NCBI GenBank assembly: GCA_026874595.1
Contig: CM049316.1
Span: 65,703,176-65,767,175 of the forward strand
Length of the DNA stretch: 64,000 nt
Source: Sipunculus nudus
Lineage: Eukaryota; Annelida; Sipuncula; Golfingiida; Sipunculidae
Direction: 5' to 3'
Of this stretch, positions 48,994 through 57,674 are shown piece by piece; the first letter of the stretch is position 1; every line of letters begins with the position of its first letter. A model generated the notes under the pieces. It was not told the origin of the DNA. It did no database searches and was given only the letters and a program-made list of their open reading frames with translations. A program made the position numbers and the translations under genes.

Positions 48994-49395
48994 TATTTAT
49001 ATAATATATATTATAAAATGTGGTCACATGATGTGACCACATTTATTACCAATAAATATTAACAAAAATAAGGTGTGACCACATTTTATTTTACCTGCCA
49101 TATAAGTTTGTATTATATATATATATATATTTAATATATTATAAAATGTGGTCACATGGTGTGACCACATTTTTTCAATAAATATTAACAAAAATAAGGT
49201 GTGACCACATTTTATTTGACAAGCCATATAAGTTTGTAATAAATATATAATATTTTAGAATGTGGTCACATATGGTGTGACCACATTTTTTACAATAAAT
49301 ATTGACAAAAATAAGGTGTGACCACATTTTATTTGAACAGCCATATATGTTTGTATTATATATATAATATTATAAAATGTGGTCACATATGGATG
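47195..49395. repeat. TE-borne satellite, 16 main units of ~115-160 bp
   Basis: Each unit reads AAGGTGTGACCACATTTT, TTTGACCAGCCATATAAG, TTTGTATTATATAT with a variable TA run, then AATATTATAAAATGTGGTCA, a short TATGG spacer, GTGTGACCACATTTTT and AATAAATATTAACAAA. Sixteen copies of the TTTGTATTATATAT anchor are present between 47,459 and 49,351. Each unit therefore holds a perfect palindrome-like pair AAAATGTGGTCACA / TGTGACCACATTTT plus a second direct TGTGACCACATTTT. Length differences come mainly from the TA runs. Units 2-4 resemble units 12-14, and units 9-10 resemble units 15-16, showing higher-order duplication. Confidence 0.95.
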
Positions 49396-49407
49396 ATATG
49401 CCCAACA

Positions 49408-50102
49408 TGGTCCCGTGTTTCTCCCGCGTTCGTCTCGATTTTAAGGGCTACCGGTCTGTTACTCATAGGGAGGGGATGTTCCCATCTGATTGTCCTTACA
49501 AAGAGTAGTCTAACAGGACAAAAAAAATAAATAAGATAAATGACATGTCTAAAATGTAGTCTTTATACTCTGTCCACAAAAATGACTGTTTATAACACAA
49601 TTTATATTTATTTGACATATAAAACGTACATAGAGACAAAGCTGAATAGAGCAAGAGTTAACGTGATCAGTCGAATACATTCACAGACGACAGTTGCATG
49701 TTTATGTTTTTGGCGGCACGACGTCGTCAACTTTTATTAAATCTTGGGAAATATGGATATTTAGAGGTAAAATTGTCTCTCTATCTATGCATAAAAAGAT
49801 ATATTGACTGTAATTTTTGTTAGACATCATCCTTTTGTTTAACATGGTATGCACGTACAGTACTGTGGATTCATGACGTCGGCTGAGAACGTCTTTGACA
49901 CGACGTCATTATGGGTATTTTCAGCAAACTACCCTTTTTCGACAGTTTGTAGCAAAATATATTTATATCAAACATACAAAAATATTGTATCATTAGATGC
50001 GCCGGATCTTCAACTTTTACATGAAACAGTTTTTTCATTGAAATGTGGTCACACTTTTTTGTGAGACCATGTGAGATGGGTCCGTTGTATTGCACGATTA
50101 CC
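49408..50102 (-). repeat. Right long terminal inverted repeat, with ~250-bp extra segment
   Basis: This is the reverse-complement counterpart of 46,662-47,135. The inner part (49,408-49,440, CGTGTTTCTCCCGCG..GATTTTAAG) and outer part (about 49,700-50,102) match the left arm. About 250 bases at 49,440-49,690 have no counterpart there, so one arm gained or the other lost sequence. The block 49,869-49,958 is nearly identical to the left arm. Confidence 0.8.
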
Positions 50103-50110
50103 CATGAAAC
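50103..50110. other. Target-site duplication, right (CATGAAAC)
   Basis: It is an exact repeat of 46,654-46,661, immediately after the terminal GCACGATTACC. Confidence 0.8.
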
Positions 50111-50882
50111 ATAATTATCTAAGTGCAAAGTTGAGAAGCGATGAAAGCAAATTTCTAACAAGAAATGACATGTTGCATCCAGGTCAAGGTCACAAGGGAA
50201 CGGGCAAGTTCCTCTGATATGCTCTTAAGTGTCAGACACATTCATCATGGAAATCCAAACACATAATTTGCTGCCTTCTCCCTAGTCTCCCTAAAAGAGT
50301 GCCATCTTATGTCTCACGATGCGTTCTGGCGAGTTGTTTGTTTGCAGCCCATGTGAACAGAAGCTGGTTGCTAGACTGGACTAATACGCTACTTGGTCAT
50401 AATCGAAATGGCGGCTCTGAAATGACGAAATCACTCTCAACATTTTAGGCTCCTCCTGCGGGTGTTTTTTTTATGAAAACAGTTTTTCAATAGACTTTAA
50501 GACGGTTTATCTAAGGTTCCCTGTTTTCCCTGTTGTCTTTTTGTGATCCAAGGTAAAACCGGTGCTACCTGCACATTTTCTTGTTTTACTTACCGGATTG
50601 GTTTACAAAACCAGGTAAAAACATGTTAAGCTGATTATATGATATATTAAAAAAAATCGGTGTCCTTGCACGCACATCTTTATTTTACATGGAGTGCTTG
50701 TAAGTCTCATTAGAATGATGCTTACTACGCAGGCTACCCATTCTTATGTTGTGTTTTTTCATTCATACATCCGAACAAAAACAATATTTAATCATAAAAC
50801 TAAATTATTCTAATATATGTCGTTGATTTTTTTCCCCTCGAACTACTTACCTGTCATTGCCTGCCATAACATTTTATTGTAT
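50111..50882. other. No gene seen
   Basis: Ordinary sequence. AAATGGCGGCTC near 50,408 is a weak YY1-like match. Confidence 0.45.
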
Positions 50883-51133
50883 CAGGGGCGTAGCCAGGAT
50901 TTATATCCTTGTACGACTTTAGGACTAAAAATGGTTTGAGCAATAGTTTGTTACCTACATATGAAAGTGTACAGTATTGAAACAAAGTTAACATGACTGC
51001 TTTTTTTCATATCTAAATATCTACTTTTATGCTTTAAATACTTAATAGGTATTACTGTCTCGAATGTTTTCCCATAATATTACATGCAGAGTCGGATAGG
51101 AAGGGAGGGCACACCCTGGATAATACGCCCCTG
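50883..51133. mobile_element. hAT-like MITE (251 bp)
   Basis: The left end CAGGGGCGTAGCCAGG mirrors the right end CCTGGATAATACGCCCCTG. The interior is AT-rich and non-coding. The flanks (TATTGTAT and ATTATAGT) do not form a clear 8-bp duplication, so the site may have mutated. Confidence 0.6.
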
Positions 51134-52217
51134 ATTATAGTTATCGTAGGGCTTTCTAACAATCTTTGAAAACGGGCAAGGTGTAATATATTAAACGAAA
51201 CATTAGAATTTTTTATGTATAGTATTTTGACGAACCCGAAGTAGGCGTCTTGTGGGACAATAAGAAAGCTTCATGACGACACAATGTGACCTGTTGTCAC
51301 ATCAAAAATAGCGGGCGGAATTCATGGCTTGACCCGGTGGCCCTACCCGCCACAGAATGCGGAAAACACTTCAGGATATTAAGAGTTTCATCAAATATAT
51401 ATGGCTATGTCAGAAAGGTTAATAAGGTATTACTGTATTAAATTTACAGTAAACTCTCCATCGTCCAAACCGTTTACACCTTGACCCCTTTAGGAAAACC
51501 CGCAGTTCCTTTTTATGCCGACATATGTATCTTATGCAACATATCGTTACAGTGGAATCAAGGTGACCCCGGGGTCATGGCCAATAGTGATATTTTATTC
51601 TGGAACATTTTTATTACGTATATTCGCTACTCATATAAACTTATCTATAATGACATACAATAAAGCTTACGTAAATATCCGTTAATGTTAATCCTGAAAG
51701 ATGACGTAAAATAAGGTAACACACACACACACACACATTCACTTGCTTTTTTCCAGGCGTGCACATGTTATTGAGTCCTAAAATTAAAAATCCTGATATG
51801 AACTAGCTGATGTGTGATATTTTTTTATTGTTTTCAACCCCTGACTGGATGAAATTTCGAGGTAAATGAATCTCAGGCATTCATACATTACTAATATATA
51901 TATATATATTACTTTCTTCCTTCTTGATCTCGAATAGGGCTGATTTTCAAAAAACTAACCATTTGCACAATGTAAATCATAGCTGACAGATTTTCAAGTG
52001 ATATTTATTTTTGACCTTGACCTAATTTTAAAGGTCGGTGACGTCATGAGGAGGCTTCCAGTGATCGCTCTGTGATTGGAAAGATCTAGTATTTTTATCT
52101 TTTTTAAAGCAAGCTATATTCAAAATACTAAAGTAAGTTAACATTGATCTGTTTTTAGTACATCACAAAGAGACGAAGTGACTTAAAAAAGTGACTTTAA
52201 ATATACCACAGGTTAGG
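51134..52217. other. No gene seen; orphan TA-CAGT end
   Basis: TACAGTAAACTCTCCATCG at about 51,446 resembles a left end of the TA-flanked elements, with no partner identified. Small CA (51,720-51,737) and TA (51,896-51,910) runs are present. Confidence 0.4.
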
Positions 52218-52358
52218 GTTTGGGATGGCAGGACCTTCCAGTATGCCTCAGCACATGAGTGGAATTCCTTACCGGATGCCATCCGAAAAGTCTTACTTAC
52301 TTTAAATGGTTTTAAAACATACCTGTTTATAAGTGCAAATGACTGTACTGGCTCATGA
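52218..52358 (+). pseudogene. 3' terminal fragment of a CR1/Jockey-type LINE reverse transcriptase ORF
   Basis: The frame from 52,218 runs 46 codons to TGA at 52,356-52,358. It reads VWDGRTFQYASAHEWNSLPD, then AIRKVLLTLNGFKTYLF, with a few residues after that. The pattern F-A-x-W-N-S-L-P-x-x-I-R followed by FK-x-L-F is the characteristic C-terminus of LINE reverse transcriptases of the CR1/Jockey group. Upstream RT motifs are absent, so the insertion is heavily 5'-truncated. The 3' UTR probably extends to about 52,460. Confidence 0.75.
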
Positions 52359-52615
52359 CATGCATTTTTACTAACTGGTCGGTATCTATAAGAAGGACAT
52401 TATGCCACAAATTTAACATATTTTTCATCCAGCAGGAAAACTGACACAAGGTGTAATTTCTAATTTAGTTTATTATTATTATTTTTATCGATCCTAGTGT
52501 TTTTGCTATCATTATTTATTCAACTATAAACTCAAGCCGTGTAATTTTAATATTATTATTACCTCTTTTTTTTTATGTACAGCGCATAAGAGCATGCTCT
52601 CTGTGATAGTAATAC

Positions 52616-52649
<34 letters not shown>

Positions 52650-52698
52650 TAAATTATGGTTGTAATAACACGAAATAGGTGCATCAATGCCAGCTATC

Positions 52699-52746
<48 letters not shown>

Positions 52747-52749
52747 ATA

Positions 52750-52787
<38 letters not shown>

Positions 52788-53323
52788 GATATTATTCCAC
52801 ATATATTTTAATATTTAAAATCCTGAGGGTACAGATTTGGAAGGGACTCAAAATAGATAAACCATAAATATATTTGAAAAAAAATTGAAATTTATAATAT
52901 TTTATACACAGAAAATCACACAAACACCATCCCCACCCATACAACCACTAAATATATACTTTTAAAGATGCATTTATTTTTTTATAATTGTTATTATTTT
53001 TATTTTTATTATTAATGTTGTTATTATTAATATTATTATTATTGTCACTAATATTATCACTATTATAATTATCACTATTACTATTCTTATTATTAAGATT
53101 ATATTAGCACTGTTTAAAATAAAAACATGAACAGTGAGTATCACTGACCTGAAGCTGATGATGTCTTTCATTTCTGTCGATGACATTTTACACCTAGGCT
53201 CCGGGAAAATCAGCAACAGACTCATGAGTAGCTTTTTATTTGCTTCGATTTTCCTAAACACCGGGGTAGTGATTGCAGGCGATATGAAAGTTCACAACAG
53301 TCAATTACGATCGAGCCAGCACA
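52359..53323. repeat. Microsatellite-rich stretch (TAA, TA and ATT runs)
   Basis: (TAA)n at about 52,619-52,650; (TA)n with one interruption at 52,700-52,785; interrupted ATT/ATC runs at about 52,978-53,105. The tyrosine/isoleucine-rich ORFs across it are microsatellite read-through. The rest (53,110-53,323) holds nothing recognised. Confidence 0.9.
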
Positions 53324-53453
53324 GATAGGATCTCGTTTAGTACGAAAGTCAATATATATTTTGGAGATTCAAAAGAAAAATAAAAGCAGATAGGATCTCG
53401 TTTAGTACGAAAGTCAATATATATTTTGGAGATTCAAAAGAAAAATAAAAGCA
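53324..53453. repeat. Exact 65-bp tandem duplication
   Basis: The copies 53,324-53,388 and 53,389-53,453 are identical base for base (each starts GATAGGATCTCG and ends AATAAAAGCA). It is either a very recent duplication or an assembly artefact. Confidence 0.95.
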
Positions 53454-53682
53454 CCAGCTGCCAGTATTAAAAAAACATTCAAGTATCTTATTACGTTTTT
53501 ATCCGTGCTTTTTGCTTTTTGGTTGGTCTGTTCGTTTGTTATTTCAAGGATTATGTAGAAACTTTGTGGAGAGGCAGCACATATTTTCTTTAAAGTAAGC
53601 TATTCGGCTACCTTTTCTGTAGAATGTACGTGATGTTTGGTGTTCGTTGCGTTAATATGAATAATGTGTAGGTGATTCCGTC

Positions 53683-53995
53683 AGGAAAAGTGGTAATCAC
53701 GCCTCCATGACGGATGTATGAGCATAATTATGTAGTGGCTGTTAGTAAACGACGTACATGTGACAATGTTGACAAACAGAAAAACCTTGTAACCTATGGT
53801 GGTAAGTTGCACATGTGCGGAAGCTGAAACGTGGCCAGTTGTAAAACAGCCCATGCAAAGCTCTTGTACTTGCCACCAGATATCCTTGTTGAATGATGTT
53901 TGTTTATGCAGAGGGTTGGGCATTTTATGGCCTTTTTTTTATAAAAGGTTCAAGAGGTCATCTTTATTTAATAGACGTCAGCTTTCGGAATAGGC
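53683..53995 (-). repeat. Interspersed repeat family B, copy 3
   Basis: On the minus strand it reads GGCCTATTCCGAAAGCTGA, CTTTTATAAA, CATTCAACAAGGATATCTGG, TGCAACTTACCACC, CTGTTTGTCAACATTG and GCTCATACATCCGTCATGG, as in copies 1 and 2. Confidence 0.65.
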
Positions 53996-55004
53996 CTCTT
54001 TAAGGTTTAACCACTATGATGCAACTTAATGCCACGCAACGTTTTATTTTGCATTATTTTTACGTATCCGTTGATCAATGAAAATCCCATCCTGTGACGC
54101 AAGCAAAGGGATTAATCTAATTCGGCACATAGAATTATAAGACGTTATATTATGAAAGCGTTTGCGGCAAGCTACACCACTAATCTAACACACGGTGCTA
54201 TTGGACACTTAAGATACAGACTCCAAGATTCTAATTATAGACTACCTTTTCAGGGCTTTATAAGACGAATCATGAAAGGTCTTGCGGCCTTGTATTTGGT
54301 GATTACAGGTAACAGTAACAACATTCCAGAGACACGTCTTTTTAACTATAGACAACGCCCAGGTATATCATACACTCACCATGGCTTTGAACGAAGTGGT
54401 TTATCAAGTTTCAACATCCGGACGTACAATTGTGGTATGTGTAATATGAGGCGCCGTATTTCTAAAGGTTTATACCCGGCTGGCCTTGATGTTTAAAACT
54501 GCTATTAAGGACCATCCTGTTTATTCTTCTATTGAGTAATGATTATAATAGTCTGCTTGGTATCAAAACGAAGACCCTGCTCTCTTTGGGCTGTAAATAT
54601 AATACATTGTCATACAGTTAAGCATCGCAGCAGAGAGAACGTGTTATATTTAAGAAAAATTCAATAATCCTACGTTATGATGCAAATACAACTGTCTAAC
54701 TATTATTGGCGAATCGTTTGACAAATTCGTCTGGTCAACTTGTGTTTCTTACCATTTCTATAGAAACTAATGTAATATCTACTTAAAGATATTGGATACT
54801 TTGATATGAGAGTTGTTTTCCCTGTTATATATAAGAGTATTTTAAAGCACGAATGTTTTTGCAAGCATTTCCGCCTTTGGGACTACTGGTTCATGCAGGT
54901 TGGAGGTCAGGCCCAGCAGTATTAGCATTTCGGCCCTCTGAAAATATAATCTAAAACCAGCGTCAGATTGCACTTCTTGCTTAACATTTTGTATAGAGGG
55001 CCGC
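53996..55004. other. No supported gene
   Basis: A 114-residue ORF (54,152-54,496, +) has no recognised domain. The rest is AT-rich. Confidence 0.4.
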
Positions 55005-55290
55005 CCTATAAGACTGTGAAAATGCGAATATTTTCGCTATTTTTGGCAAAGCGTCATAACCTACGTTGGCGCTGTCATTCAAATAAACCACATCAATCGT
55101 AAGATATGTGTGTTCTTTCTAACAACACCTAACATGTGCGAAAAAAATTCTGTTTTAAAGCAATTGTGTTCCCCACGGTTTGCTAACGAAAGCCAACTTG
55201 TACGTCACGCAGCAATTGACCTGTTACCATGGAGATGGTTTAACACTTTGGTTTGTTAGTTAACATGTATACTTTTGTGTTAATTCATCA
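55005..55290 (+). repeat. Diverged repeat family D, copy 2
   Basis: It is the counterpart of 11,376-11,722 (GAATATTTTCG, ATAAACCA, TTCTTTCTAA, TTACCATGGAGATGGTTT, TTTGGTTTG). It lies directly next to the 3' end of the minus-strand LINE that follows. Confidence 0.45.
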
Positions 55291-55318
55291 GTCGTAGCCT
55301 AATGTTAAGATAACCTAC

Positions 55319-56090
55319 CTACCTATTCTCTTCATGCCCACGGTGGCATATGAGGCCATGCAGCCAACCCCTCCATCTCTCTCTATCTTGAGCAATCCTT
55401 TCAGTCTCCTTCCAGGTTCTCCATCCCATCTCCTCTCTTTCTGCCTCTACTGTTCTTCTCCAATTTATCTTTGGTCTACCCCTTCGCCTCCTCCCTTCTG
55501 GTGCCCAGGCTAAAGCTGCTTTACTGCCACTGTTGTCCTCTTTCCTAATAATGTGCCCTAACCATCTCCAAGGTCTGACTTTAATGTTTTCTGTTACTGA
55601 GTTCATTTTTGTGTTTTTGTAAAGTTGCTCGTTCGTAATTTTCATTGACCAGTAAGTATTCTTCTTAAACATTTCCTTTGAAAAGCGTCCAGCCTTTCCT
55701 TATCTGCTTCGGTCATTCTCCGTGTCTCTGAACTGTATAACAATACTGATAGTACATTACTTTTGAAAATTCTTAATTTCGTGTCTGTCTTGTATCTGGT
55801 AGATTTCCACAGTTTATTAATCTAACATATGCACTTCTTGCCAAATTAATTCTTCTCTTTATGTCTTCCCCGGATCCTCCTTTCTTGTTTATTTCTGCTC
55901 CAAGATAAGTAAAATTATTTACATCCTTAATTTCTTGTCCTCCTATTGAAATCGGATCTTGCTTCTTGTTGTTGACTCTTAGTAGTTTTGTCTTCTCAGT
56001 ATTAATTTCTAAACCAATTAACCTAGCTATTCTGTTTTATCTTTCGCTCTCTCCTTGCATGTGTTGATGATTGCTTGTTAAAAGCGCAAT
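55319..56090 (-). pseudogene. LINE C-terminal region
   Basis: The last 117 codons (55,319-55,672) are open and include RPWRWLGHIIRKED, then GRRRRGRPKINWRRTVEAE and AQDRERWRGWLHGL. This basic W-R-W-L-G-H..RGRPK..WRR..AQDR..W pattern is typical of the C-terminus of this LINE type. Between 55,673 and 56,090 the thumb region (NFTYLGAEINKKGGSGEDIK in the correct frame) is recognisable but broken by stops. Confidence 0.8.
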
Positions 56091-56939
56091 ATCGTCTGCA
56101 TATTCCAGGTCATCTAACAAGGTTGTAAAATTCCATCTTATTCCTTGCCTCTTTCCATCAGTTACACATCCCATTATCCAGTCCACTGCTATTATAAAAA
56201 TAAATCCTGACATTACACATCCTTGCCGAACTCCTGTTTTTATTTCAAACCATTCTGATGTCCATTATCTAAAACACCACAGCTGCTTCCCTCGTATAAA
56301 TTTTGTATCATGGTCACCATCTGGTTTGGTATTCCATAATTTCTGAGAATTTCCCATAATCTCTCTCTTCGTAAACTGTCAAATGCTTTTTTAAAATCTA
56401 TAAAGTTTATATATAGCGGTGCTTGCCACTCAATACTCATTTCTATTATGTTTCTCAGTATGAAGATCTGATCTGTGGTCCCTCTGCCCTTCCTGTATGC
56501 TGCTTGTTCCTTTCCTTAGAGTTTTGTCTATGCCTTTCCTAATTCTATCAGTTAAGATTCTCCCAAAAATTTTAGCTGGGCTACATAGTAAGGGAATTCC
56601 CCTAGAATTGCCATATTTTGTAAGATCGCCTTTCTCGGGTATTTTGATAATCAGGCTTTTTTCTAGTCATCTGGAATGGTTTTGTTTTTCCAGACAATGT
56701 TATACATTCTGTGTAGTTCATTTGCTATAAGGTCTATATCTGCTTTAAATAGTTCTGCACTAATGTTATCTATCCCTGTTGCTTTTCCTCCTTTCATCTT
56801 CTTAATACTTTATTTCTTTAGTTGTAATTGGTCCAATGTCTATCTCATCTTACTCCTCACGTGGTTCTACAAGATACCAATCTGTTTGTATATCCTCCGA
56901 ATCACTGCTTGTGTTTACATTAAGTATTTCCTCAAAATG
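56091..56939 (-). pseudogene. LINE reverse transcriptase domain (interrupted)
   Basis: Reading the minus strand: PEKGDLTKYGNSRGIPLLC and AKIFGRILTDRIRKGIDK (about 56,520-56,640), QAAYRKGRGTTDQIF (about 56,450-56,505), motif A YINFIDFKKAFDS (catalytic D near 56,397), motif B GVRQGC (about 56,219-56,237), and motif C YADD (56,091-56,102). Frame changes fall near 56,510, between motifs A and B near 56,258, and around 56,665 together with a stop. The fold is therefore complete in outline but cannot be made as one protein. Confidence 0.85.
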
Positions 56940-57329
56940 TTACTTCCAAATTTTAAGTGTTAAGTCCTCATTAGTTATCAGTTTTGCCTCCTTGTTTCTC
57001 ACTCCATTGTATTGTCTGTGTTTCGCGTTGCATAACTGTTTTGTGATCCTGTATAGAGTTCCTATTTCATTTCTATTTGCCGCCTTTTCAGCTTTATTCG
57101 CCATGTCATCTAACATTTTCCTTTTATTAGCCCTAGCTTTAGATTTCGCTTCTTTGTCCTTGACAGAATATTCCCTCTTTTTTATCTCCTTTATCCTAAC
57201 TGATTTGACACTATTCATCTCACTTTTAAGCTTCCTCCTTTCTGCGATAGCCTTCCAAGTCTGTTCAATTAACCAGTCTATATTTTCTTTTTTCTTTCTC
57301 CCTAGTATGGAATCTGCCGTTTCGTTCAT
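56940..57329 (-). pseudogene. LINE linker between endonuclease and RT
   Basis: A 129-codon open frame, very lysine-rich (RKKKENIDWLIEQTWKAI, KSKARANKRKMLDDMANKAE, LYRITKQLCNAK). This matches the usual connector between the AP endonuclease and the RT in such elements. It probably also forms a coiled coil. The plus-strand ORF of 186 residues at 56,836-57,396 is its antisense shadow. Confidence 0.75.
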
Positions 57330-57341
57330 TACTCTTTTGAA

Positions 57342-57600
57342 TTATGTCCATTTGTTTTCTATGTCATCTTGTTCTTCCATTTCCTCGAGGCACTGAAATT
57401 TGTTCTTTAATTCTAATATGAAGTTCTTTTTGGTCTCGCTATTCTTTAGTGTTGATGTATTATATACTAACCTATCTGACTGTTTATTCTTCCTTGTCCG
57501 GTTTAGTTTTAATCTTAGTTTTGCAACTACTAGCATGTGATCACTTCCTATATCAGCACCTCTCATTGTCCGTGTGTCAAGTAGAGAATTCTTGTATTTT
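57342..57600 (-). pseudogene. LINE AP-endonuclease C-terminal end
   Basis: NSLLDTRTMRGADIGSDHML followed by VVAKLRLKL is the last endonuclease motif (the SDH motif with the catalytic histidine). The rest of the endonuclease is missing, so the copy is 5'-truncated here. Confidence 0.75.
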
Positions 57601-57650
57601 CCTGTATTTTCCGGAAATGTTAAGATTAATGACTGTTAACCATGGTATTG

Positions 57651-57674
57651 CTGGGGGGGGGGGGGGGGGGGGGG
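57651..57674. repeat. Poly(G) run
   Basis: About 23-24 G residues close to the truncated 5' edge of the LINE. Length may be unreliable in assembly. Confidence 0.85.

Larger units (their letters stand above)
46662..50102. mobile_element. Foldback-like DNA transposon carrying an internal satellite (3,441 bp, non-autonomous)
   Basis: The terminal inverted repeat starts GGTAATCGTGCAA, then AACGGACC, at both ends, and the element is bordered by exact 8-bp direct repeats (CATGAAAC). Long subterminal inverted repeats (46,662-47,135 and 49,408-50,102) enclose a 2.2-kb tandem array. No ORF resembles a transposase; minus-strand frames across the array are repeat read-through. An 8-bp duplication fits hAT, P or Merlin superfamilies, but the GGTAAT terminus is not one I can place. 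Movement would need a transposase from elsewhere in the genome. Foldback elements and satellite-bearing bivalve elements are known types, but the combination here is not one I recognise. Confidence 0.8.
55311..57600 (-). mobile_element. 5'-truncated, inactive non-LTR retrotransposon (endonuclease/RT type)
   Basis: On the minus strand the order is: end of the endonuclease (57,342-57,600), a basic linker (56,940-57,329), reverse transcriptase (56,091-56,939), and a C-terminal basic region (55,319-56,090). The 3' end is a short TAGGTAGGTAGG repeat (about 55,313-55,325), a usual LINE tail. The 5' edge lies near a G-run at 57,651. Several frameshifts and stops interrupt the ORF. It resembles the RTE-like elements often mis-annotated in invertebrates as craniofacial development protein 2, but the clade assignment is from memory. 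Confidence 0.85.

Noticed and set aside
47407-49227. Series of minus-strand ORFs with repeated peptide (NILYIIQTYMAGQVKCGHTL)
   Set aside because: They are the satellite units read in one frame. Frames break wherever unit length or TA-run length changes, and there is no start context or domain, so no protein is likely.
47195-49395. CRISPR-like repeat/spacer appearance
   Set aside because: Units are contiguous satellite copies with similar 'spacers', in an animal genome and inside a transposon; no cas genes.
50883-51133. 8-bp target duplication for this MITE
   Set aside because: Flanks TATTGTAT and ATTATAGT do not match when placed directly at the ends; only loose similarity remains.
52524-52867. 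Tyrosine/isoleucine-rich ORFs
   Set aside because: They are translations of TA, TAA and ATT microsatellites. The same applies at 13,191-13,602, 42,386-42,778, 62,925-63,137 and 63,264-63,470.
56836-57396. 186-residue plus-strand ORF, the longest in the window
   Set aside because: It is antisense to the LINE linker, whose minus-strand reading is clearly the real one.
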